Below are positions 50,897 through 58,630 of a DNA stretch of 64,000 bases, in pieces; the first letter of the stretch is position 1; each line of letters begins with the position of its first letter. This stretch comes from Ferruginibacter albus (GTDB lineage Bacteria; Bacteroidota; Bacteroidia; Chitinophagales; Chitinophagaceae), in NCBI RefSeq assembly GCF_020042285.1, contig NZ_CP083388.1, forward strand, positions 2,940,001-3,004,000. The letters are read 5' to 3'. The notes below the pieces were generated by a model. That model was given only the letters and a program-made list of their open reading frames with translations, had not been told where the DNA came from and did no database searches. The position numbers and the translations under genes were made by a program.

Positions 50897-51613
50897 CTAT
50901 TTTTGATTGAATAATCCGTACTTGATAATACAGTACAATGCTCTTATTCCATCTTTCCAATTGATCTTTTTTCCCTCGTCGTAAGTTCTTCCATAATAAG
51001 AAATGCCGACCTCATATATACGAATACCTTTTATACGGGCGATCTTCTGCGTTATTTCAGGTTCAAAACCAAAACGCTTTTCTTTTAATTCAAGGGGTTT
51101 GATTATTTCTGCACGAAACAATTTATAACAGGTTTCCATATCTGTAAGATTAAGATTGGAAAACATGTTGGAAAGAAAAGTGAGCATTTTATTTCCAATG
51201 GTATGCCAGAAGAACAAAATACGATGCGGCCTTCCTCCCATAAAACGACTTCCATAAACAACATCCGCAAATCCATCGATCACAGGCTGCAGCAATATAT
51301 TGTACTCATGCGGGTTATATTCAAGGTCAGCATCCTGTATAATGATGAAATCGCCGGTGGCATTGGCAATGCCGGTATGTATGGCTGCGCCTTTACCCCT
51401 ATTTACAGGATGTGCATAGTAAGAAATATTTAATTCGCTTTGTTGCTTGTATGACAGGATAGCCTGTTCCGATTGATCCGTTGAACAATCGTTCACTATT
51501 ATAATTTCTTTTTCAATAGTATTCAGCAGTTGTACATCTCTTATTTTATTTAAAATAAGATGAATGGTTTTTGCCTCATTGTAAACAGGAATAATAATAG
51601 AAAGCTTGTTCAT
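50897..51613 (-). CDS. Family 2 glycosyltransferase (polyprenyl-phosphate glycosyltransferase-like)
   Basis: 238 aa from ATG 51613 ([18 protein letters not shown]). GT-A fold: [18 protein letters not shown], the metal-binding [11 protein letters not shown] (DxD), and [13 protein letters not shown] with a short amphipathic stretch [18 protein letters not shown] and [10 protein letters not shown]. This is the dolichol/undecaprenyl-phosphate mannosyl- or glycosyltransferase group (DPM1-like) without C-terminal transmembrane helices. Divergent from, and functionally likely linked to, the PAP2 and ArnT-like genes to its right. Confidence 0.88.
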   Translation of the reverse strand: MNKLSIIIPVYNEAKTIHLILNKIRDVQLLNTIEKEIIIVNDCSTDQSEQAILSYKQQSELNISYYAHPVNRGKGAAIHTGIANATGDFIIIQDADLEYNPHEYNILLQPVIDGFADVVYGSRFMGGRPHRILFFWHTIGNKMLTFLSNMFSNLNLTDMETCYKLFRAEIIKPLELKEKRFGFEPEITQKIARIKGIRIYEVGISYYGRTYDEGKKINWKDGIRALYCIIKYGLFNQK

Positions 51614-51651
51614 TTTATACTTCAGCAATCAAACAATAATATGATTGGTCA

Positions 51652-51659
51652 CAAATATA
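51652..51659 (-). promoter_or_regulatory. -7 box (TATATTTG) for the GT2 gene
   Basis: Minus-strand TAnnTTTG match about 38 nt upstream of the ATG; it forms a divergent pair with the box at 51688. Confidence 0.45.
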
Positions 51660-51687
51660 GTTAAGGAATCACTTTTTTATAAAACTA

Positions 51688-51695
51688 TATCTTTG
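51688..51695 (+). promoter_or_regulatory. -7 box (TATCTTTG) for the PAP2 gene
   Basis: Exact TAnnTTTG match 28 nt before ATG 51723; it excludes the in-frame upstream ATG at 51645. Confidence 0.5.
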
Positions 51696-51722
51696 CAACA
51701 CACTAAATATGCTGTTTGTTCA

Positions 51723-52301
51723 ATGAGCCTTATTTCTGCAATAACCAATTTTGACAAATGGCTTTTTGTTAAAATAAACAGCGCATGGCAAAATACTTTC
51801 TTTGATAGTGTAATGCCTTTTTTACGCCAGCCCCTGTTCTGGTTGCCATTGTATCTTTTCCTCATTTTATTTCTTTTAATAAACTTTAAGCAAAAAGGAA
51901 GCTGGGTTGTTTTATTCACGGTTCTCCTTGTTGCTATTTCTGATACGATTAGCAGTCACTTTTTAAAATCTTTTACCGGCAGGGTACGTCCATGCGGTGA
52001 TGCGGACCCTGACCTTCATGTTCGTTTGCTTGCAGCTTATTGTGGAGGCAATGGCAGTTTTCCCTCTTCACATGCTACCAATCATTTTGGTATTGCCGTT
52101 TTTTTATTTTTTATACTTCGTCCGTATATAGGCAAATGGAGTTATTTGTTATTTTTTTGGGCAGCTATTATTTGCTATGCTCAAGTATATGTAGGAGTAC
52201 ATTATCCAATGGATGTAACAGGAGGCGCACTTTTAGGCAGTATAATTGGATGGCTAATGAGTAAATTATTTCATAAATATATAGGCACATTAAATGGATA
52301 A
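51723..52301 (+). CDS. PAP2-family membrane phosphatase
   Basis: 192 aa from ATG 51723, about 5-6 helices. The three phosphatase motifs are present: KSFTGRVRP (motif 1), PSSHATNHFGIA (motif 2) and YVGVHYPMDVTGG (motif 3, with the catalytic His and Asp). Acts on lipid phosphates, most likely undecaprenyl diphosphate recycling or lipid A 1-phosphate removal. Overlaps the next gene (ArnT-like) by 8 nt, and a polyprenyl-phosphate glycosyltransferase is divergent from it, so a joint role in envelope glycan or lipid A modification is plausible. Confidence 0.88.
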   Translation: MSLISAITNFDKWLFVKINSAWQNTFFDSVMPFLRQPLFWLPLYLFLILFLLINFKQKGSWVVLFTVLLVAISDTISSHFLKSFTGRVRPCGDADPDLHVRLLAAYCGGNGSFPSSHATNHFGIAVFLFFILRPYIGKWSYLLFFWAAIICYAQVYVGVHYPMDVTGGALLGSIIGWLMSKLFHKYIGTLNG

Positions 52302-53946
52302 AAGAGTTGTAAGCTTGTTCGTATTATTAACAGCCGTTTATATCATTGGTTTTGGAATTGATATAATGGATATTGATGCAGCGCAATATGCATCTATAAG
52401 CCGTGAAATGATGGTTACAAAGAATTTCCTACAGGTGCATGATATGGGCAGAGATTATTTAGACAAACCTCCTTTTCTTTTTTGGATAAGCTCTTTAAGC
52501 ATGAAGTTGTTTGGGGTAAATAATTTCTCCTATCGATTTCCATCCTTCTTATTTGCCTTGTTTTCTCTTTATTCCACCTTTCAATTTTGTAAACTCTTTT
52601 ATAAAAAAGAAATCGCTGTTTTATCTGCCATTGTATTAGCCACCTGCCAGGCATTTTTCTTAATAAATCATGATGTACGTACGGATACCATTTTAATGAG
52701 CTGGGTTATTTTCAGCATATGGCAATTAGCGGCTTGGTACAAAAACAATAAACTCTACCATTTACTATTAGCAAGCATTGGTATCGCAGGCGGTTTGATC
52801 ACGAAAGGGCCAATTGCAGTGATGGTTCCCGTATTTGCATTTGGTTCGCATTTTATTTTACAACGAAATTTTAAAGTGTTTTTTCGTTGGCAATATTTGC
52901 TAAGCATTTTAATCATTGCAGTTTTATTATTGCCGATGTGCATTGGATTATATCAACAGTTTGATCTGCATCCTGAAAAAATTGTAAATGATAAAACTGG
53001 TGTTTCGGGATTACGTTTCTTTTTTTGGACACAAAGCTTTGGTCGCATAACAGGTGAATCTATCTGGAATAATAACGTGAACATTTTTTTTCTTTTGCAA
53101 AATATGCTTTGGTCTTTTTTGCCATGGATACTGTTTTTTTTAATTGCAGTTGTTCTTGAAATAAAACAACTTTTTACACAACGTTTCAAATTATCTGCCA
53201 ACCAGGAATGGATCACTACCGGAGGATTTTTACTTACTTATCTTTCATTGGGATTAAGCCATTACCAATTACCACATTATATTTTTGTAGTATTCCCTTT
53301 TGCTGCTATCATAACAGCAAAATTTTTATATCAACTGATTGCTGATAAGAAATATCCGGTTTTAGGAAAAGCATTACAAATAACTCATTCTATAATTTTT
53401 TTATTGCTTTGGATAGTATTGTTATACTTGCTGATCTATTGTTTTAGTGATACTCACTTATTTACAATACTATTGGCTGTTGCGGGTTTCATGGTTTTTA
53501 TTTTCATACTGATCTATAAAAATCCTTCTGTTCCAAAGCTATTGCTGATATGCATTTATGCTATCCTGGGGATTAATTTTTTCATGAACAGTTCTGTTTA
53601 TCCTTCTATACTTAAATATCAAATGGGTAGTAATGCAGGCAGGTTCATTCATGAACACAAAATACTCACTGATAAAGTTTTCTTATACCAAAATCCCGCC
53701 TGGTGGTCTGTTCATTATTATGCGCAGGATATTATAAAACATAAAGATGCTGTTAGCGAAATAAACTCCGGTGATTGGTTATTATTAAGCGATGATAAAC
53801 TACCCGACTTAAATAATGCCGGAAAAAAGTATGAAATTGTATATACAGCAAATACGTTTCATGTTGCCATGTTGACGGGGCAATTTCTAAATCCTGTTAC
53901 AAGAAATAATGTAACAAAGAAAGTTGTAATCGTAAGAATTATTTAG
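52294..53946 (+). CDS. ArnT-like membrane glycosyltransferase (GT83)
   Basis: 550 aa, about 12 helices with a C-terminal soluble part. N-terminal acidic motif FGIDIMDIDAAQYASISREM and DYLDKPPFLFWISSLSMKLFG are typical of PMT/ArnT family enzymes that move a sugar from polyprenyl-phosphate to lipid A or a glycoconjugate in the periplasm; SHYQLPHYIFVVFPF in the later helices also fits. It starts 8 nt inside the PAP2 gene. The donor would be made by a GT2 enzyme such as the divergent neighbour (inference). Confidence 0.85.
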   Translation: MDKRVVSLFVLLTAVYIIGFGIDIMDIDAAQYASISREMMVTKNFLQVHDMGRDYLDKPPFLFWISSLSMKLFGVNNFSYRFPSFLFALFSLYSTFQFCKLFYKKEIAVLSAIVLATCQAFFLINHDVRTDTILMSWVIFSIWQLAAWYKNNKLYHLLLASIGIAGGLITKGPIAVMVPVFAFGSHFILQRNFKVFFRWQYLLSILIIAVLLLPMCIGLYQQFDLHPEKIVNDKTGVSGLRFFFWTQSFGRITGESIWNNNVNIFFLLQNMLWSFLPWILFFLIAVVLEIKQLFTQRFKLSANQEWITTGGFLLTYLSLGLSHYQLPHYIFVVFPFAAIITAKFLYQLIADKKYPVLGKALQITHSIIFLLLWIVLLYLLIYCFSDTHLFTILLAVAGFMVFIFILIYKNPSVPKLLLICIYAILGINFFMNSSVYPSILKYQMGSNAGRFIHEHKILTDKVFLYQNPAWWSVHYYAQDIIKHKDAVSEINSGDWLLLSDDKLPDLNNAGKKYEIVYTANTFHVAMLTGQFLNPVTRNNVTKKVVIVRII

Positions 53947-53974
53947 CTTTAGTTGGCAGCTCTAAACCAGCAGT

Positions 53975-54742
53975 TTAAAGTCCTGTTTCACCCGTACGTT
54001 CCAGTTGTTTTCTTTTTTTCTTGCTGTACTTTTTTTCGTAATCCAGAATTTCCTGTGGCTTTTGTTTGTCTTTAGGCTTTATTGGCTGTACAACCGTACT
54101 GTCATTAGCTGTAGAATCTGTTGCATTTGCTTTGGACATAGTTTGCTGCATCTGCTGCTTATAATCATTATAACTACCCGTTGACTTATTTGCTGCAGGT
54201 TTAGGCTGTTTGGTTGTCAACAAACCACGATCATAATGAATTGTTTTCGTAAGCGCTCCGGAAGTAGCGTCATAATATTTCCAATCTCCATCGGGTACGC
54301 TGTATTGCGTTGCTTTTTTAATATCATAACGTAATATTTCATCGCTGCCTGTTCCATACACAGGTATGGTATCGTAAGGCGATGCAGGATTATAAGAATG
54401 CCATTGCTCTTCCCTTTCTAATTGTCCTAAAAAAGTAAAATATTTTTGCACTCCGTCTTTTCCACCGAAACGGTAATTTTCTATACCAACGATATCACCT
54501 TCTGCAGTAAACCTTTTCCAAACCCCTTCTCTTTTATCATCCTTATAAATCCCTTCTTCATCATAACCCGGTTCTCCTCGAATTTCTCCCACGGTGTTTA
54601 CCCATTTACCTTGCTTTAATCCTTTGCTATCTACAATATTAAAAGTATCGCCATCAGCATTTATTTTAAAGCTTTTGTATTGAGAAAACCCTTTTATCAA
54701 AAAAGAAAACAGAAGTATTGAAAGAAAAGCAAATCGTTTCAT
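53975..54742 (-). CDS. Secreted MORN-like protein of unknown role
   Basis: 255 aa from ATG 54742 (MKRFAFLSILLFSFLIKGFSQ, signal peptide); the longer frame adds no conserved residues. Repeating short beta units of the kind KQGKWVNTVGE, KREGVWKRFTAEG, GKDGVQKYFTFLG and PDGDWKYYDATSG resemble MORN/YwqK-type toxin-antitoxin repeats found in Bacteroidota secreted proteins. The C-terminal third is low-complexity and Lys-rich (KKYSKKKRKQLERTGE). No catalytic motif. A TAnnTTTG box lies at 54802-54809 on the minus strand. Confidence 0.6.
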   Translation of the reverse strand: MKRFAFLSILLFSFLIKGFSQYKSFKINADGDTFNIVDSKGLKQGKWVNTVGEIRGEPGYDEEGIYKDDKREGVWKRFTAEGDIVGIENYRFGGKDGVQKYFTFLGQLEREEQWHSYNPASPYDTIPVYGTGSDEILRYDIKKATQYSVPDGDWKYYDATSGALTKTIHYDRGLLTTKQPKPAANKSTGSYNDYKQQMQQTMSKANATDSTANDSTVVQPIKPKDKQKPQEILDYEKKYSKKKRKQLERTGETGL

Positions 54743-54801
54743 AAATAAATATTTGTTATTTGTGCCTATTTGAACAAAAACCGTGCGGCAATATTTTAAA
54801 G

Positions 54802-54809
54802 CAAACATA
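54802..54809 (-). promoter_or_regulatory. -7 box (TATGTTTG) for the MORN-like gene
   Basis: Minus-strand TAnnTTTG match 59 nt upstream of ATG 54742. Confidence 0.35.
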
Positions 54810-54813
54810 AAGA

Positions 54814-54846
54814 TTTTGGGAATTATAGTTGCAAATACTAAATTTG
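54814..54846 (+). promoter_or_regulatory. Promoter of tRNA-Gln (-33 TTTTG, -7 TAAATTTG)
   Basis: TTTTG at 54814-54818 and TAAATTTG at 54839-54846 are separated by 20 nt, the spacing of Bacteroidota sigma-ABfr promoters. The start would be near 54853, about 12 nt before the tRNA. Confidence 0.65.
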
Positions 54847-54864
54847 CGCTCCGTTACGGGAGAT

Positions 54865-54935
54865 TGGGTTATGGTGTAACGGTAGCACTACAGATTTTGA
54901 TTCTGTCTGTCTAGGTTCGAATCCTAGTAACCCAA
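54865..54935 (+). tRNA. tRNA-Gln (anticodon TTG)
   Basis: 71 nt cloverleaf. Acceptor stem TGGGTTA/TAACCCA (54865-54871, 54928-54934) with discriminator A at 54935; D-arm GGTGTAACGGTAGCAC; anticodon arm ACAGA-TTTTGAT-TCTGT with anticodon TTG at 54897-54899; T-arm CTAGGTTCGAATCCTAG. No 3' CCA is encoded. An intrinsic terminator follows. Confidence 0.96.
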
Positions 54936-54936
54936 C

Positions 54937-54970
54937 AAAAAAGCTCATGTTCTTAAACGTGGGCTTTTTT
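54937..54970 (+). terminator. Terminator of tRNA-Gln
   Basis: AAAAAAGCTCATGTT pairs with AACGTGGGCTTTTTT (one A-to-G mismatch-free helix if G-U pairs are allowed), ending in T6. It overlaps the stop of the convergent PafA-like gene. Confidence 0.8.
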
Positions 54971-56597
54971 ATTTTACCACCTCTGTTATTACTTTTCCTA
55001 CACAGCCATTGGGCATTTGTATTTGGAGCAAGGCTGCGATGGTGGGCGCAATATCTGTCATGTATGTTTCGCTGTTTAATTTACCATGAGGGATCTTCCA
55101 GCCAAACCATACCAAAGGAATGTGTGCATCATATGGATTCCATAAACCATGTGTTGTCCCTTTATTCCCTCCTTCAAAATAAGCAGGCTTAATAACAAAT
55201 TCAATATCGCCGCTTCGTTTGGAATTATATCCATTGATGATCCTTGTCTTTAAAGGTTCTGCTATAGTTACTTGCCCTATTTCATCTGTGTTGAAAGCAT
55301 TTACTATATATGGCTTTTGTTTTAGTGTTTGAATGACCAACGCTTTTACGGCATTGACATCTTTACCGCTTTTTTGAATTTCATTTATGTTTAAGTATAC
55401 CTGGTAGTTTTGCAGATCCTGCACTATATTTTTTAACCCAAATGTTGTTTCGATCACCATATTTAATTCTTTGGTAAGCACCTCTTCACTAAAAGTACCT
55501 GCCGGAATTTTATGGTCATTTAAAAATGCAGGAACATGCGCTGCGCCATGATCTGCACTTAAAAAAACAAGATAATTTCCTTTGCCGATCGTTGCGTCAA
55601 GATATTCCAGGAAGCCTGCAATGTCTTTATCCAACCGCAAATACGTATCTTCTATTTCCACTGAATTAGGGCCGAAAGCATGACCAATATAATCGGTAGA
55701 TGAAATGCTGATGGCTAAAAAATCGGTTACATTATTGCTTCCCAGTTTTTCGTTTTCTATTGCTGCTTTTGCAAAATCTAACGTAAAGGTATTAGCAAAA
55801 GGAGTTGTTTTAAAAGAGCTGAATTTGTTGTCGTTGCCGATAGAAGACAACTTATGTGGAAACGTTACTGTCTTTTCGCCTTTGATATTGTTTTCATACG
55901 GCTCATCATCAGCAGTGCTTACATCATATTTATCAGTGGGCAATAAAGTATTCCAGTCTTTGCTCATATAGGCGCCGGGGAGATCTTTAGTATTAAAATC
56001 ACCCACCCAGGCAGGTAAGGTTTTCATGTAATAAGTGCTGCTTATCCACTTGCCCGCTTTATCATCAAACCAGTAAGCAGCGTTGGCTGTATGTCCTGCA
56101 GGTAAAATAGAAGCCCTGTCTTTTAATGCAATGCCAATTACTTTGCTTTTGAAATTATTACTTAACCGAAGTTCGTCTGTAATAGTTGTAACCCATAAAT
56201 TATCCGGGCTCATCTTACCTTCCTCAGTGTTGCTTCCTACGGTTGATACGGTGGAATCATCCGTACAATAAATATTTTTATTCGTATTTCTGTCAAACCA
56301 ATTATTACCGATCATTCCGTTAATAGCGGGAACACTTCCTGTATAGATACAAGTGTGCCCCGGCGCCGTATAAGTAGGCACGTAAGGAACCATTGTATTT
56401 TCGCAACTAAAACCTTCATTAAGGAGGCGCTTAAACCCATTGTCGCCATATAATGAATTGTAACGATATAAATAATCCCATCTCATTTGATCGATCACTA
56501 ATCCAACTACTAATTTAGGTTTAGTAAGGTGTTGATCTTGTGCAGAAGAAGTAACTATGGAGGCGAAAAAGGCAGATAACAATAAAAGCAATCTCAT
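54969..56597 (-). CDS. Alkaline phosphatase superfamily enzyme (PafA-like)
   Basis: 542 aa with signal peptide (cleavage near SSAQ, residue 20). Matches the Bacteroidota phosphate-irrepressible alkaline phosphatase PafA: metal Asp in VVGLVIDQMRWDY (D36), nucleophile T77 in VPTYTAPGHTC, Asn in GNNW (98-99), and the K-x-R pair K159-D-R161 in ALKDRASILP; later metal sites are SADHGAAHVP and KGTTHGLWNPYDAH. These residues correspond to T79, N100, K162 and R164 of Elizabethkingia PafA (family knowledge). Releases phosphate from monoesters in the periplasm. Promoter box at 56615-56622. Confidence 0.9.
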   Translation of the reverse strand: MRLLLLLSAFFASIVTSSAQDQHLTKPKLVVGLVIDQMRWDYLYRYNSLYGDNGFKRLLNEGFSCENTMVPYVPTYTAPGHTCIYTGSVPAINGMIGNNWFDRNTNKNIYCTDDSTVSTVGSNTEEGKMSPDNLWVTTITDELRLSNNFKSKVIGIALKDRASILPAGHTANAAYWFDDKAGKWISSTYYMKTLPAWVGDFNTKDLPGAYMSKDWNTLLPTDKYDVSTADDEPYENNIKGEKTVTFPHKLSSIGNDNKFSSFKTTPFANTFTLDFAKAAIENEKLGSNNVTDFLAISISSTDYIGHAFGPNSVEIEDTYLRLDKDIAGFLEYLDATIGKGNYLVFLSADHGAAHVPAFLNDHKIPAGTFSEEVLTKELNMVIETTFGLKNIVQDLQNYQVYLNINEIQKSGKDVNAVKALVIQTLKQKPYIVNAFNTDEIGQVTIAEPLKTRIINGYNSKRSGDIEFVIKPAYFEGGNKGTTHGLWNPYDAHIPLVWFGWKIPHGKLNSETYMTDIAPTIAALLQIQMPNGCVGKVITEVVK

Positions 56598-56614
56598 ACC
56601 TAAGAATTTTTAGC

Positions 56615-56622
56615 CAAAGGTA
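56615..56622 (-). promoter_or_regulatory. -7 box (TACCTTTG) for the PafA-like gene
   Basis: Minus-strand TAnnTTTG match 18 nt upstream of the ATG at 56597. Confidence 0.45.
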
Positions 56623-56692
56623 ACAGCATAAGCTATCTTTTTAACCTGTAATTGGTGTTAAGAGAAGGTTATGTGTTTTAGGCGTAAAACCT

Positions 56693-56700
56693 TAATTTTG
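56693..56700 (+). promoter_or_regulatory. -7 box (TAATTTTG) upstream of the oxoamine synthase
   Basis: TAnnTTTG match 182 nt before the ATG; implies a long leader of about 175 nt containing repeat copy E. Confidence 0.35.
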
Positions 56701-56778
56701 CAGCGCATTTGTCTGGAGGGAAATTTGGGGAATTGGTACAGCTTTTCCGCTTCATGGATGCACAAAGAAATAAATGTA

Positions 56779-56798
56779 CAAGTGAGTGACACAACGAT
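56779..56798 (+). repeat. Dispersed intergenic repeat, copy E
   Basis: CAAGTGAGTGACACAACGAT, identical over 20 nt to copy D at 38469-38488; lies in the putative leader of the oxoamine synthase. Confidence 0.8.
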
Positions 56799-56881
56799 GT
56801 AAAATTTAAGTGCTGCTACCTGGACAAAAAACTAAAACAGAAAACAATATTCGATAATCAATAAACAATATTCAAAACAGT

Positions 56882-58138
56882 ATGGCAGATGTTTTTGAAA
56901 AATTAGTGAAAGATGGCGGTCCGATTGGTCAACATATGGACAGAGCACATGGATATTTTACATTTCCCAAATTAGAGGGTGAACTGGGACCAAGAATGAA
57001 CTTTAGAGGCAAAGAAATTATTTGCTGGAGCTTAAATAATTATTTGGGATTGGTAAACCATCCTGATGTGAGAAAAGCAGATGCGGAAGCTGCTGCTAAA
57101 TATGGAATGGGTAACCCGATGGGTGCCCGTATGATGAGTGGCAACACCGTTAAGCACGAAGAACTGGAAAAAGTGATCAGTGAATTTGTGAGCAGGGAAG
57201 ATACCATGTTATTGAACTTCGGTTACCAGGGAATTATGAGCTGCATTGATGCATTGGTAAACCGCCGCGATGTAATTGTGTTTGATGCGGAAGCGCACGC
57301 ATGTTTGGTAGATGGTGTTCGTTTACACATGGGACATTCTTATGCGTTTAAACATAATAATGCAGAAGATTGCGAAAAACAATTGCAACGTGCAGAGAAG
57401 ATGGTTGAAAAAACCGGTGGCGGTATTTTGGTTATCACAGAAGGCGTGTTTGGTATGGATGGTGAACAAGGTATCTTAAAAGAGATCGTTGCATTGAAGA
57501 AAAAATATCAATTCAGAATATTGATCGATGATGCACATGGCTTTGGTTATATGGGTGCCACCGGTGCCGGCGCTGACGAAGCACAAGGTGTACAAAAAGA
57601 TATCGACCTTTATTTTTCTACGTTTGTAAAAAGCATGGGCAGCATTGGTGCTTTCATTAGCGGACCAAAAGATGTGTTGAAATATTTGCGTTACAATACC
57701 CGCTCTCAAATTTTTGCAAAGAGCTTACCATTAATTATTGTAGAAGGAATGTTGAAGCGTATGGACATGGTAAAAACTATGCCCGAACTAAGAGAGAAAT
57801 TATGGCACAATGTAAACCGCTTACAAAACGGTTTAAAAGAAAGAGGTTTTGATATCGGGCACACGAACTCACCGGTTACACCTATTTATATGAAAGGCGA
57901 TGTTCCGGAAGCTACGCAAATGGTAATGGATCTGCGGGAGAATTATCACATTTTCTGTTCAATAGTGGTGTATCCGGTTATTCCAAAAGGAGATATTATT
58001 TATCGTATTATTCCAACTTCTGCACATAGCGATGAGGATATTGATATCACCTTAAAAGCATTTGAAGAAACAAAGAAGAAATTAGATACAGGTAAATATA
58101 AAGCTGAGAAAATTCCGGACATGGCGGAAGCGCTTTAG
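56882..58138 (+). CDS. Alpha-oxoamine synthase (serine palmitoyltransferase/KBL-like)
   Basis: 418 aa, PLP-dependent fold type I. Visible: WSLNNYLGLVNHPDVRKADAEA, GARMMSGNTVKHEELE, DAEAHACLVDG (the His that stacks on PLP), IDDAHGFGYMGATGAG and the PLP lysine K250 in TFVKSMGSIGAF. Members condense an amino acid with an acyl-CoA or acyl-ACP: serine palmitoyltransferase, KBL, BioF, ALAS. Because Bacteroidota make sphingolipids and sulfonolipids (capnine), I infer one of these lipid roles; the sequence alone does not separate serine from cysteate use. Single gene with its own terminator. Confidence 0.85.
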   Translation: MADVFEKLVKDGGPIGQHMDRAHGYFTFPKLEGELGPRMNFRGKEIICWSLNNYLGLVNHPDVRKADAEAAAKYGMGNPMGARMMSGNTVKHEELEKVISEFVSREDTMLLNFGYQGIMSCIDALVNRRDVIVFDAEAHACLVDGVRLHMGHSYAFKHNNAEDCEKQLQRAEKMVEKTGGGILVITEGVFGMDGEQGILKEIVALKKKYQFRILIDDAHGFGYMGATGAGADEAQGVQKDIDLYFSTFVKSMGSIGAFISGPKDVLKYLRYNTRSQIFAKSLPLIIVEGMLKRMDMVKTMPELREKLWHNVNRLQNGLKERGFDIGHTNSPVTPIYMKGDVPEATQMVMDLRENYHIFCSIVVYPVIPKGDIIYRIIPTSAHSDEDIDITLKAFEETKKKLDTGKYKAEKIPDMAEAL

Positions 58139-58176
58139 TGTTTACGATATACGATCTTTGATGTAAGATTTTAACG

Positions 58177-58203
58177 AGCCTGCACATTGTTGCAGGCTTT
58201 TTG
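58177..58203 (+). terminator. Intrinsic terminator of the oxoamine synthase gene
   Basis: AGCCTGCA (58177-58184) pairs with TGCAGGCT (58191-58198), 6-nt loop, followed by T5. 39 nt beyond the stop. Confidence 0.85.
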
Positions 58204-58215
58204 TTGAACTTATTA

Positions 58216-58602
58216 TTACCGCCAAATAGTATCTATACGTCCCTGATCAGCCCTGTTCATGGTCCATATAAAGGAGCGCTTAGGAATTACATTTTTAATT
58301 ATAAATCCCTTCTTATAATAAAGATAATAATCTCTCCCTTGTGGTTTCACGATCGTATCTCCTTGATCTACATATTCTATTAAATTGAAATCAAGGCTAT
58401 ATACCATACTATCATTTATTTTTATTCTACATTCTTTTGGATTATCCGGATCGGGCCAATATTTTTTAGTTATTACTCCTTTAAAACTGCTTTTAAGTTC
58501 ATTGTAATAGTTTTGTTTAGAGCGATAATGAATAACGGCAAATGCAATTGCTATTATAATGATCACAGAAAATTCAACTGATCGTTCTAATTGATTTTTC
58601 AT
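58216..58602 (-). CDS. Small membrane-anchored protein of unknown function
   Basis: 128 aa. One N-terminal transmembrane helix (about 9-26, VEFSVIIIIAIAFAVIHY), then a small beta-rich extracytoplasmic domain (FKGVITKKYWPDPDNPKECRIKINDSMVYSLDF ... DQGDTIVKPQGRDYYLYYKKG). The pattern is like many short Bacteroidota lipoprotein-like or anchored proteins; no domain recognised. 28 nt downstream of the DUF3570-like gene on the same strand, so possibly the second gene of its operon. Confidence 0.6.
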   Translation of the reverse strand: MKNQLERSVEFSVIIIIAIAFAVIHYRSKQNYYNELKSSFKGVITKKYWPDPDNPKECRIKINDSMVYSLDFNLIEYVDQGDTIVKPQGRDYYLYYKKGFIIKNVIPKRSFIWTMNRADQGRIDTIWR

Positions 58603-58630
58603 TGAAGCGTTTTAATTTTTTTAAATAGAA

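Noticed and set aside
58201..58383. 60-aa plus-strand frame after the oxoamine synthase
   Set aside because: Starts within the terminator and is antisense to the small anchored protein.
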